Shown here in pieces: positions 52,463 through 60,200 of a DNA stretch of 64,000 nt (position 1 is its first letter; the number at the start of each line of letters is the position of its first letter). A program made the position numbers and the translations under genes. The notes under the pieces were generated by a model. That model searched no databases. It worked only from the letters and a program-made list of their open reading frames with translations, and was not told the origin of the DNA. Origin of the DNA: Haloferula rosea (GTDB lineage Bacteria; Verrucomicrobiota; Verrucomicrobiia; Verrucomicrobiales; Akkermansiaceae); assembly GCF_016595525.1 (NCBI RefSeq), contig NZ_JAENII010000001.1, positions 523,603-587,602 on the forward strand, in the 5' to 3' direction.

Positions 52463-53617
52463 TCAGGCTTGGTCCGCCGTGCTGCTGTGTTCCAGCACCC
52501 ACCGGTATTCGCCCGCGATCTGGGTTTCGACCGGACGTTGCATGCTCTCGGGAAGCACTCCCCAGGTGTAGGTTTCGATCTCGAAGTGCTGGCACACGTC
52601 GGGGTGCTTCCGGCAGTAGGCCAGGGTTTGCTCGGCATGGTTGCGGGTTGAGCGAAGGGGCTCGGCAGGATCGTGGTCGAGCGGGATGTGGAAGTGGATG
52701 CGCCATTGTTCGGCTTCGCTGCCTTGTTCGTGGGCGGCGATGCCGTCGGGGAGGTCCGGATGGCGGGTGATCCGGCCGTCCGGATGGCGTTCGATCACCT
52801 GGTGGAGGTAGGTCGGTTCATCGAAGTCGCGCACCGCCGCGATGGCTCCGGCCTTGCGTGGGTCCAGGCCGAGGGCTGCCGACAGGTGGATCTTGGAAAT
52901 CCGCAATCCTTCGCGGTGCAGCACCGCGAGTGAGTGGGCGGTGTCCTCATACTCAAGGGCGAAGTGGCAGCAGTCGTAGTTGATGCCGATGCGGCGCTTG
53001 ATCTGTTCGTGGTCGTCGGCGTCTTCCAGCAGTCGGTCGTAGAAACGCAGGGTCTCCTCGGTGTTCTCGAAGTGCCCGAGTGGTTCGGGCTCAAGGCCGA
53101 GGTGAAGGTCGCGCTCCGACACGTCGGAGAGCGCATCGAGGAAGGCGGCGAGCTCGATCAGGTTTTCCCGGATCAGGGCTTCATCGGCACGGAAGGCCTT
53201 GAAGGACCCGGGCAGGGTGGAGACCGAGCCGTCGACTCCCTTCGGCACCAACTCGGAGATGATGGTGAAGAGCTCCTTGGTGTATTCGAGTCGGGCGGGA
53301 TCGCTCCAATCGGGGCGATAGACATTCTCCTTCACCCGGGTGCCGTGGAAGTCTCCGTAGGGAAAGCCGTTGATGGTGAACACGTAGGCATTCTCACTGG
53401 CGAGCCAGTCCTTGAACTCGGCGAGTTGGCTGCCTTTCAACAGCTCACGCGCGGCCCGGGCCGACAGCCGCAGGCCGATTGCGTAGGGTTCGCTCGGGTT
53501 GGAGACCTGGTCCCGGACCTCCATGGTGTGGCTGGCCAGGACGCGGCGGGTTTCCTCCCAGGATTCAGCCGGGTGGATGTTCGTGCAGTAGGCGAGGTGG
53601 CCGCATGGAAATCGCAT
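52463..53617 (-). CDS. eboE: EboE metabolite-traffic protein (TIM-barrel)
   Basis: A 384-residue soluble protein of the xylose-isomerase-like TIM-barrel fold. The N-terminus GHLAYCTNIHPAESWEE is the EboE signature, and DLHLGLEPEPLG, GINYDCCHFALEYED and ISKIHLSAAL hold the metal and substrate loops (Glu, Asp, His). EboE is required for scytonemin precursor export in cyanobacteria, and its reaction is unknown. It is followed 17 bp later by eboC and stands divergent from the rhomboid gene 11 bp upstream. The start at 53617 (MRFPCGHLAY) is well supported. Confidence 0.85.
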   Translation of the reverse strand: MRFPCGHLAYCTNIHPAESWEETRRVLASHTMEVRDQVSNPSEPYAIGLRLSARAARELLKGSQLAEFKDWLASENAYVFTINGFPYGDFHGTRVKENVYRPDWSDPARLEYTKELFTIISELVPKGVDGSVSTLPGSFKAFRADEALIRENLIELAAFLDALSDVSERDLHLGLEPEPLGHFENTEETLRFYDRLLEDADDHEQIKRRIGINYDCCHFALEYEDTAHSLAVLHREGLRISKIHLSAALGLDPRKAGAIAAVRDFDEPTYLHQVIERHPDGRITRHPDLPDGIAAHEQGSEAEQWRIHFHIPLDHDPAEPLRSTRNHAEQTLAYCRKHPDVCQHFEIETYTWGVLPESMQRPVETQIAGEYRWVLEHSSTADQA

Positions 53618-53628
53618 GGCTGGGAATC

Positions 53629-54531
53629 ATGAATCGGTGGCCCGGAATGTCGAACGAGGATTGCGGATGTCCCGTTGCACTGCCGGGATTTCCGGCCATA
53701 GTCCTGCAGATGGACGGAGCGGCGTACGAGTTGATTTCAGTGGGGCGGTGGCCTTCGCTGAGGGAGGCTGACGAGCATGCGCTGGTGGTTCTGGCGATGA
53801 ATCAGGATTGCCGCGTCCGCGCCGAGGAAGGTGCCTTCGCGCTGGAGGTCGAGCCGGAGGTCGGTCCGGCGGTGGAAAGGGAGTTGGCTCTCTATGCCAG
53901 TGAGCAGATGCCCCAAGCGGCGCGTGAGGAACCTCCTCTGACGGCCCTGAAGCCGAGCCGGATTGTGATCTGGGCACTCGCGCTGCTGGTCATGTTCGTC
54001 TTCCAGCAAAGGGATCCCTGGATGGAGGATCGACTGATGAACTCATCCGAAGGGCTTTTTGGCCGGCATGAATGGTGGCGGCCGTTCACTGGCTTGTTTC
54101 TCCATGCGGACCTGGGCCACCTGGCCGGAAATATCGCGATCGGTGGATTGTTCTGCATGACGGTGACCAGTTTGGTGGGTGCCTGGCGCGGCTGGTTCCT
54201 CATCCTTCTGAGTGGGGTGGCGGGGAACATCCTGACGACGTGGTTTCATTCACCGGATCCGTATTTTTCGCTCGGGGCCTCGACGGCGACCTTCGGCGCC
54301 TTGGGGATCCTGGTAGGGGCCGGGCTGCGTGAAGTCTGGGATTCCCATCGACTCAGTTCGCTCAAATCCCTGATCGGGCCCGTAGGTGGGGGCGTGGCCT
54401 TGTTGTTCCTCTGGGGTGTCTCAGGCGGCACCACGGATGTGATGGCCCACTTCATGGGTTGGGGAGCGGGGTGCGTGCTTGGGCTGACCGTCGATCAGAG
54501 TGGCGTCCAGGAGGAAAAGGTCGCGGCCTGA
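53629..54531 (+). CDS. Rhomboid-family intramembrane serine protease
   Basis: About 300 residues from the Met at 53629. An in-frame Met at 53605 would overlap eboE, and one at 53647 is a shorter alternative. Residues 113-290 are six or so transmembrane helices with the rhomboid landmarks: FLHADLGHLAGNI (the HxxxHxxxN loop), the active-site Ser218 in SLGASTATFGALG and the catalytic His274 in VMAHFMGWGAG. The first 110 residues are soluble and carry an unusual DCGCPVALPG and a long acidic segment. A rhomboid between two ebo blocks suggests possible membrane-protein processing, but no link is proved. Its 3' end overlaps the convergent MEKHLA gene by 37 bp. Confidence 0.8.
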   Translation: MNRWPGMSNEDCGCPVALPGFPAIVLQMDGAAYELISVGRWPSLREADEHALVVLAMNQDCRVRAEEGAFALEVEPEVGPAVERELALYASEQMPQAAREEPPLTALKPSRIVIWALALLVMFVFQQRDPWMEDRLMNSSEGLFGRHEWWRPFTGLFLHADLGHLAGNIAIGGLFCMTVTSLVGAWRGWFLILLSGVAGNILTTWFHSPDPYFSLGASTATFGALGILVGAGLREVWDSHRLSSLKSLIGPVGGGVALLFLWGVSGGTTDVMAHFMGWGAGCVLGLTVDQSGVQEEKVAA

Positions 54532-54953
54532 CCGATGGGGCTGCCATCGGCGGCGAGTAGATTCCAAACGGTGGCGCGCTGGATCCGGAAACGCTTGCCC
54601 GTGCTGGAAATCCGCACGCCCGAGTAGTCGTCGATGTATCCCTGGGTCTGCACGGCGTGCAGCAAGCGGGCCCGCTCGCCACGTTCCGGGGCTTCTGCGG
54701 TGAAGCGCGATGGGGTTGATGTGAACGCTTCCCAACTCATCTCGAACAGGTCGAGCGCGGTTTGATTGCCGTAAGTAAGGATGGGATCCGCCGCAGGGCT
54801 GTGGGAGGCGACGAAGAAGGGCGCTTCGAAGAGCCGACGTGCGGCATCCGGACCAGACGGGATCAATTCCCGACCGGTCAACCGGTGGTAGCTCCCGAGG
54901 AGCAGGTCGATGTGTTCGGACAGGAAGTGATTGGCTTCGGACGGGAGCTCCAC
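54495..54953 (-). CDS. MEKHLA-domain protein
   Basis: A 152-residue PAS-like protein. The MEKHLA signature is seen in ILTYGNQTALDLFEMSWEAF and in GERARLLHAVQTQGYIDDYS followed by GKRFRIQRATVWNLLAADG. MEKHLA domains are PAS-related, occur in plant HD-ZIP III proteins and in stand-alone bacterial proteins, and are thought to sense a small molecule or redox state. It begins 3 bp after the DksA/TraR gene stops, so the two are one operon. Confidence 0.8.
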   Translation of the reverse strand: MELPSEANHFLSEHIDLLLGSYHRLTGRELIPSGPDAARRLFEAPFFVASHSPAADPILTYGNQTALDLFEMSWEAFTSTPSRFTAEAPERGERARLLHAVQTQGYIDDYSGVRISSTGKRFRIQRATVWNLLAADGSPIGQAATFSSWTPL

Positions 54954-54956
54954 GGA

Positions 54957-55304
54957 TCAGGGTGAAAGTTCCCCGGCATCCTTCTTCTCCTGACACGAAA
55001 GGCAAAGCGAAACCGAGGGTTTTGCCTCCAGCCTGGCAAGCGGGATGTTCTCACCGCACTTGTCACACTGCTCGTAGGTGCCGGCTGCAAGTCGGGCGAG
55101 GGCGAAGTCGATCTTCTGCAGGAGGTTTCCGTCGTTCGCGGCGATCTTTGTTTCAACAAAATTGCTCGCTGCCCGATCGGCCTTCTCCTCCACATCTCCG
55201 ATGGGATCGGATGAGGGGAGGTGGGCTGCGACCTCGGCGAGAACACGTTGCTTCTGATCGAGGAGGCGCTCGCGGAATTCATTGAACTGTTGCCGGTCCA
55301 TCAT
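54957..55304 (-). CDS. DksA/TraR-family zinc-finger protein
   Basis: A 115-residue protein with a coiled-coil N-terminal half (residues 1-70) and a C4 zinc finger, CDKCG (Cys80, 83) with CLSCQ (Cys101, 104). DksA-type proteins insert into the secondary channel of RNA polymerase and change promoter kinetics with ppGpp. The size is typical of the short TraR/DksA-like group. The coiled-coil tip carries a GDVEEKADRA-type stretch rather than the DxxDxA tip of E. coli DksA, so activity is uncertain. It is co-transcribed with the MEKHLA gene. The gap to eboB is 86 bp. Confidence 0.82.
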   Translation of the reverse strand: MMDRQQFNEFRERLLDQKQRVLAEVAAHLPSSDPIGDVEEKADRAASNFVETKIAANDGNLLQKIDFALARLAAGTYEQCDKCGENIPLARLEAKPSVSLCLSCQEKKDAGELSP

Positions 55305-55390
55305 GCCGTAAACTAGCAGGCTACAGGGCCACCTGCTTCCGCTATCCTTTCAAATCCTCGGCATGAACTCTTGCCGGGCGACTCGTGCGC

Positions 55391-56194
55391 TCAATCGATC
55401 TTGAAGTTCGGGGACTGGGAAAGGAAACGTTTGGGATTCTCGAAAAGGATCTGATCGATCTGCTCCGGCGTGTGCTGGCGCTTCTTCATCTCGAATCCGC
55501 ATTTCACCACGGCGAGGGGGTCGGAGACCCCCCAGTCGCAGGCCGAGTTCATCCACAGGCGGCCGCCCTCGTGGGTTTCGAGGATGTCGATCGCCCGGTT
55601 CGGGGTGCATTTGCTCTCGGGATACAAGGTCATGCCGGCCCAGTAGCCCTGGTCGAGTACGAGATCCACCGTATGTTCCTCGACGTGGTCGATGATGACC
55701 TTGCCCCGGTCGAGCGAGGCGAAGTTCGCCAGCGAGTCGAGCATCAGCTTGGTGCCCTTCAGCTTGTCCTCGAGGTGGGGGGTGTGGATGAGGATGGGAA
55801 GGTCACGATCCAGGGCGAGCTGGACATGCTCCTCGAAGATCTCGAGTTCGTTGCGGGTGTTTTTGTTCAGGCCGATCTCACCGATGCCCAGCACCGTGGG
55901 GCTGTCGATGAATTCGGGGATGAGCGACATCACCTCACGGGCGAAGACGGGGTCCTCGGCTTCCTTGGGGTTGATGCACAGCCAGCAGAAATGGGGGATG
56001 CCGAACTTGGCGGCACGCTTCGGTTCGTAGTCGGTGAGCTGACGGTAGTAGTCGTAGAAACCCTTCGGGGATGACCGGTCGAAGCCGGCCCAGAAGGCGG
56101 GCTCACAGAGAGCCTCGCATCCGGCGAGGGCGAGCTTTTCGTAGTCATCCGTGGTGCGGCTGACCATATGGGCGTGAGGCTCGATGTAGCGCAT
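55391..56194 (-). CDS. eboB: EboB-like TatD-family metal-dependent hydrolase
   Basis: A 267-residue TIM-barrel hydrolase of the amidohydrolase superfamily. Metal-binding residues are visible in YIEPHAHM (His7, His9), GIGEIGLNKN, LIHTPHLED and VIIDHVEEHT, and the C-terminal ACDWGVSDPLA provides an Asp. EboB is the TatD-type member of the ebo cluster, whose products help transport a metabolite precursor to the periplasm. The start at 56194 follows the 90-residue gene by 6 bp, so the two are one operon. Its position 1.8 kb from eboE on the same strand supports the ebo assignment. Confidence 0.75.
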   Translation of the reverse strand: MRYIEPHAHMVSRTTDDYEKLALAGCEALCEPAFWAGFDRSSPKGFYDYYRQLTDYEPKRAAKFGIPHFCWLCINPKEAEDPVFAREVMSLIPEFIDSPTVLGIGEIGLNKNTRNELEIFEEHVQLALDRDLPILIHTPHLEDKLKGTKLMLDSLANFASLDRGKVIIDHVEEHTVDLVLDQGYWAGMTLYPESKCTPNRAIDILETHEGGRLWMNSACDWGVSDPLAVVKCGFEMKKRQHTPEQIDQILFENPKRFLSQSPNFKID

Positions 56195-56200
56195 GACGGT

Positions 56201-56473
56201 TCAGGATGTGGGTGGATTGGGAGCTCCGAAAGCGCCTTGGATCGTGGCCTCGGGAATGGGCTCGGTGGAGGTGTCGGACAGGGACTCGAGGATGGCCTTG
56301 GCGCGTCCCGGTTCTTCGGAGAGGAGCAGCGGGATGGCCTTTTTCAGTCCCTCGAGCCGGAAATCAGGCTCGCCGGGGTGCCGTTCGATGCGGTCAAGAA
56401 ACGCGGCGACATCGATGAGCTTGCACCGCGCGTCCATGAAATGGAGGTCGAGGATGTCCTTCTTGCTGGGCAT
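56201..56473 (-). CDS. Small protein, first gene of the eboB operon
   Basis: A 90-residue soluble protein, mostly helical, with MDARCKLIDVAAFLDRIERH and LKKAIPLLLSEEPGRAKAIL as its clearest segments and a disordered Pro/Ala-rich tail. It stands where EboA would be expected but is far shorter than the usual EboA (about 200 residues or more), so it is not claimed to be EboA. In-frame Mets are at residues 1 and 13 (MDARCKL), and the second is a possible start. Tight spacing to eboB suggests a role as a partner or chaperone of EboB. Confidence 0.65.
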   Translation of the reverse strand: MPSKKDILDLHFMDARCKLIDVAAFLDRIERHPGEPDFRLEGLKKAIPLLLSEEPGRAKAILESLSDTSTEPIPEATIQGAFGAPNPPTS

Positions 56474-56816
56474 GCCGGATCATACGCACGAGATCGGCCG
56501 ATTCCCACACGGAATCCGTCCAGCATCAGGTTGACTCCCGGTAGCGGTCGGTGAGTGGTCCTCCCTATGATGTCGACGAGGGCATGGCCCAAGAGAAGGC
56601 CCGTCACCGTGTGGCGACTGGCCCTTGTCGAGGTGTTTTGGAGAGCCTGCTCAGGCCTCCGGTCCGCTGAGTCATCGGGATTCGATTCGTGCCAAGGCGT
56701 GATGGTGACATCCAAGGCGGGCTCTCGGGATGCGGTGGATTCTCCGCCTGCCTGAGAAAGCGGAGCGGGGGGCAAGGTTCCGGCAGATTGGAGTTCCCAG
56801 CGGGGGCTCACCTGCT
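56474..56816. other. Intergenic region between the eboB operon and the HTH-like gene
   Basis: About 340 bp with promoters for both the minus-strand eboB operon and the plus-strand HTH-like gene. Open frames on both strands have no coding character. No repeat, tRNA or terminator was recognised. Confidence 0.45.
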
Positions 56817-57185
56817 ATGAGTCCGCCCATGAGCAGCGAGAGGGACAAGGGAGATCAGCCGGTCGACCGCATGATGGACGACTGGGGACTGAGCAATCAC
56901 GATCTTGTGGATGCCTCTCCCGAGCAGCTGACCCACAAGCAGGTGCAACGTGCCCGCAAAGGTCGGGTGCTCACTCTTGCCATGATGCAGAAGATGGCCC
57001 GCTCGCTGAACATTGCGGTGTGGTACCGGCTGACAAAGGAAGAGCGGGAGCAGTATTTCGAATACCTCCACCGTCACCTCTTCAACTACGCCAAGGGCTA
57101 CGATGAGGCTTTCGATGATCCGAACAAGGAGCTGATGGCCGCGGTAAAGGGACGGGATGGGAAGATCATCAGCCGCGAGGCTTGA
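56817..57185 (+). CDS. Small HTH-like protein, conserved type
   Basis: About 122 residues from the Met at 56817, with further in-frame Mets at 56829 and later. The core ASPEQLTHKQVQRARKGRVL followed by TLAMMQKMARSLNIAVW resembles a Cro/XRE-type helix-turn-helix, where the second part would be the recognition helix region, and a charged LTKEEREQYFEYLHRHLFNY helix follows. It is likely cytosolic and could bind DNA, but no target or family name is certain. It is monocistronic, convergent with the PhoD gene. Confidence 0.65.
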   Translation: MSPPMSSERDKGDQPVDRMMDDWGLSNHDLVDASPEQLTHKQVQRARKGRVLTLAMMQKMARSLNIAVWYRLTKEEREQYFEYLHRHLFNYAKGYDEAFDDPNKELMAAVKGRDGKIISREA

Positions 57186-57277
57186 TTCCTCTCGAGTCCG
57201 GAAGGCCGGGCGTGCAGATGAGCCTCGCTTGAACTGCCTTGGGAGTGGGGCGGGTGATGCAAGATCGGGTTCAGCCT

Positions 57278-60200
57278 TTATTCCAGCAGCCAACGGGCTC
57301 GATAGAACTTGCGTCCGGGGCTCGCTTGGATGCTGTCGTCGAGGCGGATGACGACTTGGCTGGTTCCGTCCGAGGGATTGTTGTTCCTGCCAATCTCTTC
57401 GTAGCTGTTGGAGGGAACCGGAGCCCAACTGGTCAGGTCAGTGCTGGTTTCCACCAACAACTGGGGTGCGGAGGGCATCAGGGGGTAGGCGCTCGAGAAG
57501 TCGACGGTCAGGCTTCCCCCTGACTCAGAGATCGTTCCCTCAATCTGGGGCGTGGAAGCAGCCGAGCGCGGGTCGGCTTGGAACTGGAACTCCTCGTCAT
57601 TGCTGAAGCCGTCTCCGTCGGGATCCTTGTCGCCTCCCGAGATCTCCGGGTCTCCCAGTTCAGCTGCGCTGAAGTTGGCCGCATCCCATGCCGCCCGCCC
57701 GGCGAAGACGAGGACGGTGGTGTCGGCGGTGATGCCTCCGTTCAGCGTGAGGGTGTAGGTGGTGTTGGCGTTTGGGCTCACTTCGAGGAAACCGATGCCA
57801 TCCACGGTCAAATTGACAACGTCGCCAACTCCTTGATCGATGCTGAGGGTGGATGGGGCAGTGACGTCCCACTGAAGGATGGCTTGGTTTCCGGTGATGA
57901 TGGATGGCTGGAGCGCCTCGAAGAAGTGGATGGCAGGTGGTCCGAAGGGAGCTGCGGTTTGACCAAGACGGGTCTCGGATACCGTCTCGTCATCGTAGGC
58001 GATCTCCACCCGGTAGGTCGTGGAGTTGTCATAGACGGGTGGACGGTATCGATTTCCGCGCACGCGCATGGCATGAACGAGCGATCCATCGGCTTCATCA
58101 AAAACCCGGACCACCGGATCGTTCCTCCACAGCGAATTGACCAAGGTAAGGTAGCCGGTGGGGACCCGGCCATCGTTGTCGGTTTGGCGGATGGTCTGCG
58201 GCCAGTCGTCGAACTGCCCACCGGTTTGCGGGAAATCCGGGTCCGGGTGGATGGGCCAGCATTCGAAGGTGATCATGCGGTCGGATTTCCTAACCCGGGT
58301 GATCGCATAGCCGGCACCGCGGTCATGGAGATTGACCGGATCGATACCCAGGCTTTGACCATAGTACTGGGGTGGGTTCCCGGCACCGAGGATGTTGAAG
58401 TGATGAGGATCGTTGGCGCTGCGATTGGGGGTGACGCCGTCGGGGAGCGTTCCGACACCATCGAAGAAGTAGTCGCCGGCGTAGGGGCTCACCGTGGTGG
58501 TGGTGCCATTCGAATTGTTGACCGGATCGAAGGCACGGGGGAAGAAGTTCGCAATGGCGGGAGCGGTGAAGGAGAAGCCCGCATCGCGTGGGGATTGCAC
58601 GCCATGCTGGACGAGCGTCGCGAGGTGCTGGTCGCCGGCGAGCTGGAACATCCTGCTGGTCCGCCAGGATTCCCAGGCTTCGTTCCGCCGATGGACGGGC
58701 CACCCATGGGTATCCTTGTCATTGAGGAAGAAATTGTAGCCGCTGCCTGCGTGAGTCCGGACATTGGCCATCGGTGACTGAGAAACGACGAGTTTCACAT
58801 CCTGCCCGCCCCAGTCCTTGTTCCACTCATCGAGGAAGGCGTGCTGCCGGTCGCCGAGAAGGAATTGATCGTCGGGGTTTGCGGGTGGGTTGGTGCCTCC
58901 GGTTTTGAATTTCCGGTCTTCGAGGATGGCGAAACCGAGGCGACCGTAGGTCAGTCCCGTGAAGTAGACCTTGATGCCCTGGGCCACGTCGGGTGCGGGT
59001 TGGACCGGGTTGTAGGGGTCGGGATCGGGGAGGTTGGAGGTTTGGGTTCGTTCGACCATGCGGACCCATGAAGCGGGCTCGGTGTAGCCTCCTGTATTTT
59101 GGTTGTTGGTCGCGATCCCTCCTTCGCCCCAGAGGTTGCCCTGATAGATGTCGTGGTCATCGGGGATGGCGATCGTGGGGATGTCCTTTGTGAGGTCGCG
59201 GACCTGCAACACCCACAGGTTCCATTTGTAGAGGTAGTCCAACTGACGGTTCGTGGCCGACGATTTGTCGGGCGAGGTCGGCTGGCCTTCGTAGATCTGG
59301 TCACCGTGGGCCAGCAGGACATCCGGATCGTGTTTGGAGAGGTTCTGGTAGGTCTGCACATGCGGTTGCCACATGCCGACCGGGGTCCAGTCGAAGCCGT
59401 TGTTCTGCAGGCTGCCGTCCGTGATCCGTTGGCAGGTGGTGGAGGCAATGACGATTTCTTCCTTCTCGACGGGATCCCTGCGGACCGTGCCTTGCCAGGA
59501 GTAGTCGATGCCATCGACGTTCACGCGAATGCGGTAGTCCTGATCGACCTGATCGTTCCAGCCGGTCACGCTGAAAGTCGCGGTGTAGGACGACAGGTTG
59601 TCGGTGTTGTCGACCGGGGTGGTGGCGATCTGCTGCCAGGACGAACCATTCCAGACATCGAGAGCTACCGGTGGCGTGCTGGCCACATCGACGGGCGAAA
59701 GTTGGGCGGTGAGCTTGAGCGTGCCTTTCGAGAGCGTGTGCATGGCCCCCACGATGGCCAGGTGCCGGTCAGTCTCCGGGTGAAGCGCGGCGCCGCTACC
59801 GGAAAAGTCGTCGTACCAGTGGGTGGCGGCACTGCCCCCGTGATGGCTGAGCAGTCCGAAGGCTCCAAGGACGCGGTCCGATGGAACGTTGGTCGAGGTG
59901 CTGCCGAGCGAATTCTCGGAGGTATCAAAGGCCTCGAGAATCAGCTGATAGGAACCACTGGAGTCATCGTAGATGGCGTCGAGGTCAAGGCGGGTATTTT
60001 GTGCGAATCCGGTGGTGCCGGCTGAGGAGAGTGCCGTCAGGGATCCGGTGGAGTAGTCTTCGATCAGCAGGGTGCCGTCGCCCGAGATGCCGAGGAAGAG
60101 CCCGAAGTCACGGCCGAGGCCATCGCTGACCAGCAGGGCACCCCGCCAATCCACGTTGGGAGCGCCACCGATCAGGAATCCACTCCTGCTATTGGCGCCG

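Noticed and set aside
56344..56811. Minus-strand frame overlapping the 90-residue gene
   Set aside because: Part of it (HTVTGLLLGHALVDIIG) looks protein-like, but it overlaps the better-supported small gene in another frame and the rest is Arg/Pro/Ser-rich.
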